Origin: Phoronis australis
Lineage: Eukaryota > Phoronida > Phoronidae
Length of the DNA stretch: 64,000 nt
Direction of reading: 5' to 3'
Assembly (NCBI GenBank): GCA_002633005.1
Contig: NMRA01000333.1
Location: 272,391 to 336,390, forward strand
In this document: positions 1 to 12,600 of the stretch, in pieces
Layout: the number at the start of each line of letters is the position of its first letter
Numbering within the stretch: position 1 is the stretch's first letter
Notes under the pieces: model-generated
The model's database searches: none
Told to the model about the DNA's origin: nothing
The model's input: only the letters and a program-made list of their open reading frames with translations
Program-made: the position numbers and the translations under genes

Positions 1-613
1 ACACAAAAATCTCCATAACTTCTTCCTAGAAGTGTCGTAATTCGACAAACCATTGCTATGGCAACATGACACCTGCTGCAATGCACACATCAAATCACAC
101 CTTTCAACAAGCTGCAAAAACTACGATTATTGAAAAGAAATTTGTCAAACTTCCATTACTTCATAAGAACTAGGAAATTTGTTAAATAATTTGTTACATA
201 ACAGACAGACAGAGAGAATGACTGAGAACAGTTCTCTAACTGTCATCATACAGCACACTCCAAAGATAAACAAACAAACAAAATCCTGCTTTCCTGTTAG
301 GATGTGTAATTACCAGTTTAGAAATGCATCATAACGAGAAAACTGGATGTTGCTAATTTTGTTTAAGCTAGTTATTCCAGCCATTCTGACAGTGAACTCT
401 ACTAATTACACTTGACCTTTACAACAGGTAATTATGGGTAATTTTGTTTGATAATTTTTGGTATGTACTGTAGTTAGAGGGTTTGAACTTAATCCTGTTT
501 TTCAATTCCAAACAAAAGAATGCCTTAAGCTCTGCAAATTTTTAAACTTCAAATGAAATGAAAGACAGACTATAGAACATCCCAATCCAAAGAGCAGGTC
601 CAAAACCACATAC
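1..613 (-). other. TIMELESS intron to left edge
   Basis: Downstream intron of the last visible TIMELESS exon, whose donor GTATGT starts at 613. No further exon is recognisable before base 1. The bases around 370-480 resemble a dispersed repeat also seen near 3160-3230 and 62700-62830. Confidence 0.6.
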
Positions 614-3600
614 TGTTCCTTGTACGACCCATAGCCCTCAGACAATTCTATGCACTCTTTGACATTCTTCCAAAACAACACTTCCATGAACGCCTTTGGG
701 TTGTCCTTAGTGACCTCAAAGAACTTTCGCACCACATACATGGAAAACTGCACTAGTTCCTAAAATAAAACAACACAATTCTCACTAACAGATAGTTTTG
801 GGGACAGCTATTGGTCTGCAAGCTTCAAAAAATATAGAAAAAAGCATGATCCTCCTTTCACATTGAAACTGAAAAACAAAACAAGGCCATTTCTGATAAT
901 CTCAAGACATTGGCTTTAAAAAAACTATAAAATCAAATAAAACAGCCAATCTTAGGGAGAAATACAATAAAACACAATAGACGGTACATTCAAAATGATG
1001 TTTTTACCTAGAATGATGTTTAACAATAGGGATGGATAGTGATCGCATCTACTTTGGATTTATTGAGACATATACACATGGCCATAGGCCCCAAGTATAT
1101 CATGTACAATACAGAACATTGTTAGGTGCCACGTTTCAAACTGGATGATACATTATGACGCTTGAGAACGTGATGGACGAATTTAATAAGTAGGCTATCT
1201 GGAGTTCTCGTGAGAGAATCAAATTTAGATGTCGTAGGAGAATGACAAAAACGATCACTTAGGTACTTAACCCAAAGGTCTTGGTACGCACTACAAACTA
1301 ACACAACGTGGTATTCGTCCTCTGCACACCCCGAATTTTTTTTTTTGATTACATCACATCCCTAGCAACTCAATATGTAGGCACATAAAAATGCATCTTT
1401 TTGAAAACAAGAGTAACGTTAAGCATTGAATGCCGCAGGTGAAACACAGTATTTATCTATTAGTATCATGCAATATACAAAATGAAAAGGCTACTAGGTG
1501 GCGCATGATAAATCAAATCCGTGTGAAACAAGACAAAGTGTTGGTGTGTCCTCGATAGAAATGTATTTGCAAATTTCATGTACAATTACCAACTATGGAG
1601 CTTAGTAGATACCAAGCCATACACAAAGAAAACATTGACACAAGGAGACACCACAGTACTCCTCCCAGAATCACCATCAGACATATTCTACTTGTAACTA
1701 TTGATCAAGCTTGAAAAATGTTCTCCAATCTCAAATACTTTGTGTAGTGGTTCTTTTTGGGACCTAAATAATGGTTTGAGCAAAGGTTATTCAACCATTA
1801 TGGTCATTTTAGTGATGTGGGAGCAAGGTCCTACTGTCAAGTGAATTTAATGTGCTTCTAAATTACAAACTCAAGCACCCTTAATGATTCTTCGACATGT
1901 TTACTGTTAATAAATTGACCAATTGATTACGATATCAATCTCTTTAATAGTCTTAAGACAATAACTGAAACAATCACGACAGCCCATTTTAATCAATTGC
2001 GGGCAATAACTCACTTTAAATGCAGACGACTTTGTCACAGGATCAAACAAGATGCGTTGAAATATGCGAAAGATGGACGCCTGGGCCAGCATTACAGGCA
2101 TCTTTAAGTCCACAGCTATGCGATGTAACATTTTGATGATACAGTGATTGGTGTATGTTGAGTTCTTGCGGTAATCGGCCAAAAGTAGTGCATACGGCGC
2201 AATAATCAAGGGACTGGCAAACCTGCAATGAATCAGTTTTCAAAAGCAATTACCAAAATTTATGGACATTTGTCAAGCTTCGTTGAAGTTAAGGCAAAAA
2301 TACAGATTTGACAGCTGTAATTCATTGAAAACTAGCTGAATTTTTTGCAGTGAAATTTCAACTATTTCCGTTGAAAAAAATTTCATCACCTTTTTTTGAA
2401 AACCACTGTATGCTTACATCAAATAGCACCATTATTGATTCCAACATCTACTTTTGTCACGAGCAGACGGAAAACTTTAAAACTCTAGAGACATGTAACT
2501 GATGGTAAGATATGCAAGTTCTTTCTTTAACAAAACAGAGCTGCATTCCTCACCATCTCCAATACAAATTATATCAGCTCTCTTGCAAAGAGGACCCCTC
2601 CAACACCTACATAGCAGAAACTAAACACTCTCTGGGGACTAGAATTAAAAAACACTCTCTAAGTTGGATAAACCCACTGGCATTGGTAAACACACCATCA
2701 ACACTGACAATACTGTGGACAGGGACAATGCCCCAGTTCTAACCAGAGAGGAACATTGGTTCTCTCGAAACTTTAAAGAAACCGTCTTTATCAGGACCAG
2801 ACAGCCCACTATGAACCGAGACCAAGGTCTACAGCTCCCCCGGGTATGTGACCCCATTCTAGATCCGGGTCAACAAAATGCACGAAATCCATTAGCTGAA
2901 AAAGACTCTTAGGTGAGCGTGGAAATATCCCAGTCGCCAACAAAAAAAAGTTCATAGTAAGTGAATTTCTACTTGCTCAACATCATCACAAACTATGAAA
3001 AACCTATTTTATTGCGGAATGCTGTTAATTTCAAGAATGACTGGAAATAACTATAGAAGTACCAAAACCATTACAGAATGGCTCAGCCATTTCACTAACT
3101 TTCCTGTTCATCCCCTTCATTCTCAGATACAATGAAAGACAATGAATTTGACTTCCATCCAGCCATCATGACAGGGAATTCTGGGTCTTTTTGTCTGAAT
3201 ACTTTTGGCATGTAGTGTAAACCCCAGTAGGAAAATGTTAATTGCCACTAACTCCAGTCTTTTATTCATTCATTTATTTATTTTATTTCTTTATTTTTTA
3301 TTTAGATTTGTCGTGAAACAAGAGTAAAAGGTAGAAAATGGTTTTAATAACATGTGCCTCCTGTCAACAATTCACGTCATTTTACGCTCATTACATAATC
3401 TTTCACCACTCTAGTTCTGCATTACACTAGGAAATAAACACCATGGGAAAACAAAACAACACTGCTAAGTTCAGAATGACAGCGTAACCTTTAATGAACA
3501 TTCTTAATTACCTTTTAATGAAGTCGTGAACTTCAAACTCCTGCTCTGAGTAGCTAACGGATGACAATTCTTCCTGCTCAACTACAGAGAAAAAAAATCC

Positions 3601-6600
3601 ATTTTAGTCTCATGTATGACACAAAATACGTGACTTTTCACAAACCACGCAGCTTGTGTTGATTTAAATAACCATCTGGAGTCAGCAAAAACAACACTTA
3701 AATAAAAACAGATGATGTAAAAAGGAAAAGACTGCAATTAAAAACAAGTTGAAATCAAAATAATACTAGGCTTAATGATATATAAAAGGAGCATGAGTCA
3801 CAAAGACCGAGCAAGGACTTAGCTGAGTGTACTTAACATTCCAATTAAACCAGCATTAACATCAATCAGCTCAATATATTTTATAGTGATATAATTACAG
3901 TTTTCATAGTAATGCAGGCAATTCCAGTATATTTTTGAGTTGAAAGTTGAAATATCAAGAGTCAGTAACACCCCTCACAATTTAACTTGGGAACATTACA
4001 TTTCTGGAGACAATTGTGCTCAATTATGTACACTTTATTAACTACAAAAAGATATGTAGAACTTTTTTAGTTATTTTCATGAAAACACAATTACAAGTTT
4101 TATATAAAACGTAAACACAAAATTAATAAAAAATAACAGTTCCTCAAATGGGAAGAGTTAAATTCATTTCATAAAGACACTTTAATAAAGACTTCAGAAA
4201 GAAAGTTGGTCTTGCACCACAAACAACTGAAATTAAATCTCACTTTTGCAAAAATAAAAAACCTCTGAGAATATACCCATAACCTCTAGTTCAGAGGTAA
4301 TTTGTGTAAATTATTTCTACGTGGTGTTGGTAATTTCACGACTTATAAACCCATATTCAGTGACTGAGGACATTTCTGTCATAAGCCTTAAGTCTTCGTG
4401 AAACAAACCCCTATCACAAAACTGTAATCCTTTGCCTTATGTTCTATTAACTACGCAATGCCCAATGGTGGCCTTAACTCTCGCCAATTTCCAATCCCAT
4501 CTCCGCTATTTAACAATAAGTCATTCATCTTGCGCAACAACGTTTCCCTCTATCCACAAAAACATGAGTCGTACATATCCCGTGAATCCCAAGAATGAGT
4601 GTTGCCACAAGACATGACGGTGGGGTTAATATTGCTCAGACAACTGTTAGTCAAATCCACAATAGTTAAGAGTTGGATATTTCAACAATAACAACTTTCA
4701 GTGTGGTGCCAAACAGAATTCATCTTAATAAGGCAACTGTGATTGGTCTCAAACAACATAACAGCGCCAAAGAAGAAATCCATTTCGAATAGGTAATAGA
4801 CCATTAACAAAACATCCACCCTCTCTGCTACCGGTCAAGTATGTCGTCTCCTAAGTAAGCTCTTTCTTCATTGGCCGTGTTCAACAAGGATACCACACCA
4901 AGAAGTACTACAATTGATTTGTAACCAATGCTGCACCAAATGTTCAGGGTCAAGCACTTCAACCGTGGAGTTCTACTGTTGTAGACCAAGTTGTTATAAA
5001 GCTCACTGATTGGTTAATATGAACTTATTGCTTTGTTGCTACATAGACAACTAGCGTGGAAAAAAATTAGCGTCTACAAGTGAGAGTACATTTTACAGCA
5101 GCATAGGAACCAGACAGACAGACATCATGTCCGACTACACCAGAATCCCACTACATTCCCCCTTTACCTTCATCGTCTGGTCCACCCTCTTCCTCCTCAA
5201 TGCTCCCTTCATTCTGAGTTGGATTTGTATTATTATTATTACCTATTAAATAATGAAAAATACATAATTTGCACATTTAAAAATCCCAAAATTAAACCTG
5301 AAAGGCACAATAATCAAGTAGCAGAAGTCTGTTATCAAAAAATTGAAATGATCCTCGTATTCTTGCTGTTTTCAATAGCGCAGACTAAGAAAAACACAAA
5401 TCACAACAAATCTGAGATTATCAAAGTCTGGGACAATGTGAAAATTACTTTTACAATAAATTATTCTTAATATATTCTCAGGGCTTGGAATGACCAATGA
5501 CGAACTACGCGGAAACTTTTACGGCCCAAAACATGCGCGCTTCCCGGCCCGAAATAGCGAGGATGTGGACCCTTTGCTGGCAAAAATGGGAAGGACTAAA
5601 AAATATAAAAAAAAACGGTACCACCTCTAGAAGCGTGTGTATGCGTCTTTTTAGCTGGCCCGTCCACTCCCGCCTCCGCACATTTTTGGCTGCAGTGTCG
5701 TGGTATTTGTCACCACAATTTACAATCGCATGAGATGCCATTGAAAAATCCACCACGCTATCCCAGATGCCCCGGCAATATTGACAATTTACGTTCCTCC
5801 GAAACATAAAGAGCAACATCCGCTTTTCGAGGTGAACGTCGTCTGCAACGCCGCGGTAAGAAAGGAATTTGCCGCGGAAATTTTNAGCTCTTTCTTCATT
5901 GGCCGTGTTCAACAAGGATACCACACCAAGAAGTACTACAATTGATTTATAACCAATGCTGCACCAAATGTTCAGGGTCAACCACTTCAACCGTGGAGTT
6001 CTACTGTTGTAGACCAAGTTGTTATAAAGCTCACTGATTGGTTAATGTGAACTCATTGCTTTGTTGCTACATAGACAACTAGCGTGGAAAAAAATTAGCG
6101 TTTACCAGTGAGAGTACATTTCACAGCAGCATAGGAACCAGACAGACAGACATCATGTCCGACTACACCAGAATCCCACTACATTCCCCCTTTACCTTCA
6201 TCGTCTGCTCCACCCTCTTCCTCCTCAATGCTCCCTTCATTCTGAGTTGGATTTGTATTATTATTATTACCTATTAAATAATGAAAAATACATAATTTGC
6301 ACATTTAAAAATCCAAAAATTAAACCTGAAAGGCACAATAATCAAGTAGCAGAAGTCTGCTATCAAAACTGAAATGATCCTTGTATTCTTGCTGTTTTCA
6401 ATAGTGCAGACTAAGAAAAACCAAACACAAATCACAACAAATCTGAGATTATCAAAGTCTGGGACAATGTGAAAATTACTTTTACAATAAATTATTCTTA
6501 ATATATTCTCAGGGCTTGGAATGACCAATGACGAACTACGCGGAAACTTTTACGGCACAAAACATGCGCGCTTCCCGGCCCGAAATAGCGAGGATGTGGA

Positions 6601-9600
6601 CCCTTTGCTGGCAAAAATGGGAAGGACTAAAAAATATAAAAAAAACGGTACCACCTCTAGAAGCGTGTGTATGCGTCTTTTTAGCTGGCCCGTCCACTCC
6701 CGCCTCCGCACATTTTTGGCTGCAGTGTCGTGGTATTTGTCACCACGATTTACAATCGCATGAGATGCCATTGAAAAATCCACCACGCTATCCCAGATGC
6801 CCCGGCAATATTGACAATTTACGTTCCTCCGAAACATAAAGAGCAACATCCGCTTTTCGAGGTGAACGTCGTCTGCAACGCCGCAGTAAGAAAGGAATTT
6901 GCCGCGGAAATTTTGAATCAAATCTGATTTTTTTTACGCGGAAATATAATAAAATACGTGGACAGCACATTTGAAAAAAGCGGGAATCCGCATTTCTGCG
7001 GAAAATTCCAAGCCTTGATTCTCTAATTATATAAATATGCAATTATTTTCAGACTTATATTCATTATGTCACATGATGTGGCCATAAGTTGTGTGCTGAC
7101 AAGACTTAACAAGAGCAACGTGGAGCGTAGAAATGCACCCACGAATGCATCGCAAATGGTGTGCTTTTAGGGTTATTTATTTATATCATAGAAATGGCCA
7201 CTAGATGGCACAAAAACATACAATCCATCCAAATACAGCTATGGATGCAAAACAAAACAGAGCTACCACTAGGAAGCGCCACAGTAGTCAGTCGCCATCA
7301 TCAAACGTCCTTTTCACACTGAAAACATTTCAATTTTCAAAATCATCCCTAGGATTTGGTTGACCAGCAGCAAAAATGGCCACTAAGTGGCGCAAAATAC
7401 CTAGATTCCATCCAAAAACAAGAGCAAAGCGTCATCTCTTTAATTTTATGAAAATCTGTTTTGGACCTTTGAAGATACAGAGGCAAATATAACAAACTAA
7501 AATTGCCACTAGGGGGCACACGAGTGGTCAGATCCATCCGAAAGTCGTCGTTGTTCGTTGTCAACATCATATAAATACACTTGCTAAATCAAGTAAAGAT
7601 CCTGCAAACGGTTTAGGAAATACAGCCATGAGCGCAAAAAAACTGCCAACAGGAGGCGCCACAGTAATAGAAGTTAGAAAATCATCGTCAGCCGTCCACT
7701 TCATTGTTAAAACATACATGCCAACTTTCACAACTATCCTGAAAGCAGTTTGGTTGATAGACGAGTGGACGCCAAAAACAGACTCGAAAACAGTAAAAAT
7801 GGCCACTAGGTGGTGCAAACTAGATCGAATCCATCTGAAAATAGAGAGATGGCATCACCTCATTAACAGATGCCTGTATGCCAAATTTTATGAAAATACA
7901 TTGAGGACCTTTGAAGATAGAGAAGTAAACGTAAAAAAATAAAATTGCCACTAGGTGGCACACCAGTAGTCAGATCTGTCTGATAGTCGTCATCCTGCGT
8001 TATTAGCATCATATAAATGCACTTACTAAATTTAGTAAAGATCCTGCAAATGGTTTAGGAGATACAGCCATAAGCGCAAAAAAAACAAAATTGCCACTAA
8101 GAGGCGCCACAGTAGTTGAAGTAGTCGAAAAACCATCGTCAGCCGTCCACTTCATAGTAAGAACATTCATGACAATTTTCGCAATCATCCTTTGAGCGAT
8201 TTGGTTGATGGAGGGATGGACGCGAAAACAGAAAAATGGCCACTGGGTGGCGCAAAATACCTCGAATCCATCCGAAAACGAAAGGATAGCGTCATCTCAT
8301 TAATAGATGCCTATGTGCCAAATTTTATGAAAATCGGTTGAGGACCTTTCAAGATACAAAGCAAATGTAAAAAACTAAAATTGCCACCAGGGGGCACAGC
8401 GGTATTCAGGTCGGTCCGAAACTCTTCACCCTCTGTCATCAACCCCAAAGGAACACACCTGCCAAATTTCAATAAGATCCTGCAAGGGGTTTAGGAGATA
8501 CAGCCGTGGACGCCAGACGCCCGGACAGAGATGACGGCAATATGCATCCACATATCAATATGTGGGCGCACAAAAATGTTTGCGACATTCTCAAATTCTA
8601 AACACTTTAGTGAGTAAATAGGGTAAATTAGGTCGAAATATCATTCTTTAGTTCACTGATGCATGATAAAAATATTGACAACGAATGCATTTAAACAATC
8701 GACTCACTAGGGAGGTTGGTGAAAAAGACCTCTCTAAGAGCCATAAACTCCTCTTCAGGTGAAATATCCGCCGTACCAAACACGCTGCCTTCAGGCCATA
8801 CCTCCCTGAAATGTGTGAAAACGGAGTATAACAACAGAGCAGTGGAACACATATTTGCATATTTAGACCCTTGCACCAATGTCAAAATAGCAATTTATCC
8901 AAGAAGTACTTTAATTCATATCAGTGTATCGTTCGTGGTCAGGCAGATCTCAATTGGGCAGTAAGGGGAAGAAAACATTTCGTTTTCATTGGGCACGTTT
9001 TGGAATGCCGGACACATTTTCACAGGTCACGTCGGAAACCGCAGAGGTGCATGGCTATGGAAATATTCCTGTTGTCAATCGGTTAGAAGTACTGGAATTG
9101 AAAAGGTAAAGGTATTCTGTTGGGTTCGAAATTAACTTGATGAACTTGTTTTACCCGCTGGCTCTGCATTTTCTTGTCTTTGATTGATGTCAGAAAAGCA
9201 ACGAACATCCCGCATCTACAGAAGTTTGTCAAGTTTTTTTAAAAGTTACTCCCATCAGAGTTGCAGTGCACAGCACATCGGTAATACTTTGTTAGCATTG
9301 GAAGGATGAATAGAGTAATGCAGTCAAGAAAATAACTTAAGGGACTCCAATGGAGCGAAAATGCTATTGGATACCATTGATTTGCAGAAGGTTCAACGAC
9401 AACTCATAATAATGGTCGGTCACCCCTTCAAATTAAATTGCTCCTGTGTACCTGGCTGCCCTGAACAGTGCAACAGCCTGCCCTGCATTCTGGTTACGTA
9501 ATGCTTCGTGTATGGACAACATGGCATTCACTCTCTGTTGCTCCATGTCGACCTCGGATGCTGCATCAAATGGGGACACGCCCTCGGGGACGTCGCCACG

Positions 9601-12600
9601 ACCTTGAAAGATGTCGGACAGGTCTTCAGAGACGTCATCCCACATGGATTCCAGTTCTTGCTCAGAAAACATGGAAGACGCCGACTCGGCATTTTCAGCT
9701 AGAACAAGAGGAGTCATGTGACAAAATAAAATAAAAGTGACAATGTACATGTGGAGTATGTCAAATTTTCCCAGGGGTATAGGAGTTTAGGTAGGATGTC
9801 TTATATACGTTTGATTCCCTTCGTCTGATTGACAGTAAGCTATGTGCATGGTTCATAACACTTCATATGCAATCTCATAAAAGAATTTTTGTTTTCAATT
9901 GCAAAGGCGAAATATTTTGCCACAAAAAATGAGAGCATTCAACATTGAATATAGAGAAAGGTATAACAATCCAACGTAGCCATCTCAGAGGAGTAAAGGT
10001 AAGACCTAACCAGATACCTTTTACAGTGCGTCAGGTGAGAAAAGAGGCCACAAGACAGAGACAGTTTTACGCTCACATAAAATATTTCTGAGATCATCAT
10101 GATTTTAGGAATATGTAGTTTCATTAAAACTTTGAACTTTAAAAAGAAGTGCGACCCCCTGAAATGACGAAGCTTGAGACTTGAACCTGCCTTACCATTG
10201 GCTGGTTGATTTATCTTCTTTTTCTGCTTCTTCGCCTTCTTTTTCTGCACGATTACGTGACTCGTCGTTTTACAATAGTGCTCCAACATCTTCATAAACA
10301 GGTGAGTGGTCTCAATTAGATTCTTCAAAAATGTCCTGTGAGTAAACACAACACAACACATGTCAGCAATCAGAAACATAAAATCTATGAATTAGCAAAG
10401 CATTACTGGTGTATTTCAAGAACAACCGGAAAACTTAACATTCTTTTCTGAAATTTTAAGATAAATCACTATAGAAATTCTTCATGTATTCTTCCTCAAT
10501 GCCAACAGAGGTCACTCTACAAGACATCATTTACTGCTGAACTAGAGAAACATTAAATTCCCTAAACATGTTTTCTTTACAGTTTAAATGACAGCTAAAC
10601 TTACTTAACCATAATAGTCAATATCAGGGGCCCGCATTTTTAGAACCAGTTCCTCCACTGTGTAATGGGTATCAAATTGGTTCCCAAAGTGATCAGACCC
10701 TAGGGAACTTCTGCTAGAATCAATTACGATAATTATATTGCCCCAGTATACTCACCTTGACTGTTTAGTCTGGTCAAACTTCTTGATCAACATTAGAAAT
10801 ACATCTCGGTATTCCATAAGGTAAAATATATTACCTGTTACAAACGACAAAAACACGCATTAGAGATAATTCACCAAATTGCGATATTTTTTTGCAAATG
10901 AAATGATAAAATCTTGAATAGTTTCCAATAGACAAAAGAATTCATTTAAAAAGACATGCCATTGACTCTAGTTATTCTCAGGCATGCGAAGCTAAGTGAA
11001 ACGAAAAAATAGATGCCATCAACATCAGCATTAGCATCAGCATCAGCATTAGCATCAGCATCAGTATTAGTATCAGTATTAGTATCAGTATTAGTATCAG
11101 TATTAGTATCAGTATTAGTATCAGTATTAGTATCAGTATCAGTATCAGTATCACTATTAAGGCCAAAAGGCAAAGTTGGTTCAGGTCTTTTTAAACAATA
11201 GTTAGTGGTGTGGTATTTTTTGTAGTCAACTTTTTCAAAACAATGCAACGTGAGCACAAGCTGCGTAGTGTGGACATCAAGTGTGTGAGGCGGGTTATCA
11301 CAAGCAGGAAATTATGCCTCACTTGACAAACAAAGACATTTAAAAACTCGCTTACGTGACTTTGCGGGACTTTTCAAACAAACAATTAGAAAAATGTTTG
11401 TGATCTTGGCTGAAACTGACACATGTGGGCACTTTTTTCTTCAAGTAGTGAGGCACGGGTTTCAAAATGCTAAGACTTTGTTTGGCCTAATAACATAGCA
11501 GACGGCTCCAAGTCTCCCCCTTACTTTTGATGACCTTTGCACTGTCCCTCAACTGCTGGTCACTATTCCTGTCCATCTCATTCAGGGTCAATAGCAGCTC
11601 TTGGTACGCACGCAGAGCAAGATGCATCCTCTTAGACCACGTCAGCGCCATCTTCTTGTCAGAGAGGATCATGTCGTGATACGTTGTCAGATTCGTCTGG
11701 ATATAGTGGAATGTCGGTATGGACAGGGTCTCACTGAAATATTGAACACCACTGTCTTGTATTGGTTTTAAGTTCATGCAAGAAGAATTGTTTAGCTTAC
11801 ATGAGTTTTCAAAATATGCTGGACAATGCCAAACTTCAATAAAATTTTGAGGCACACAATTGGTAATAATACATCAAGACAAATCTAGAAGCAAATTCTA
11901 ATGCTTTTGCACCTGACTGTTTTGTCTGGCTATAATTCTGTCATAAAAAAGGTCAACAATTTTAGAGAAAAAGTTAATTTGACAAACAAGAATCAAATCT
12001 AAAATAATCAAATGTGTATCGTCCCATCCCACCCCTTGTACAAACCTAATGACATCGACCCTAAAGTTGTGCAATCTTGAGAATTCCATAAAGAATCGTA
12101 TGGCCCACAAATAGTACGTCTCGTCGTTATCTTGGGTTTTCTCATGCATCAAATTGTCCTGAAAAAACAAAAAATTCACGATTTTTGAAATACTTGCGAA
12201 GGAAAAACTCTGTGATTACCAAAGACTTTCTCTAATCTCTCTACCAGTTATGATAAACGTGCGTATGCTATCACTGTCAGTCGTTTAAAGTTGCTTGAGG
12301 TCAAAAGTCACATTTTCCATATAAAGGAAGCGTGCTACGTCTATGTCTTGCCATGCCAAATAAAGAGATGTGCTTTGCCTTGTGGGGGAAAATCAACAAA
12401 GCGGGGAGCAGTTGACAAATATTTTGTTTTGAAATTTAAAACTAAAAGAAAATGCTTTGATATCAACAGAAATTAAAAATCTTTACAACTAAACCCCAAA
12501 AATACCTGGTGAGCTGGTTGAATTATTTCAGAGGCATAGAACCACTTTTAATGTTGCAATTTAGTCTGTTTATCATGCTCTAGACCTCTCTAAGTGGCTA

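Noticed and set aside
5505-6921. Minus-strand frames of 123-170 codons in the duplicated block
   Set aside because: They lie in the CAGGG-ended transposon and cross the N at 5885. No transposase or BED-finger motif could be confirmed.
7567-7942. Open frames on both strands in the 7.1-8.6 kb and 24.6-25.9 kb arrays
   Set aside because: The same DNA is open in several frames, and equivalent frames in other units are broken, so these are not conserved coding sequence.
10946-11257. Repetitive Asp-Thr, Leu-Ile or Ser-Val open frames on both strands
   Set aside because: Translation of the ATCAGT/ATTAGT microsatellite inside an intron.
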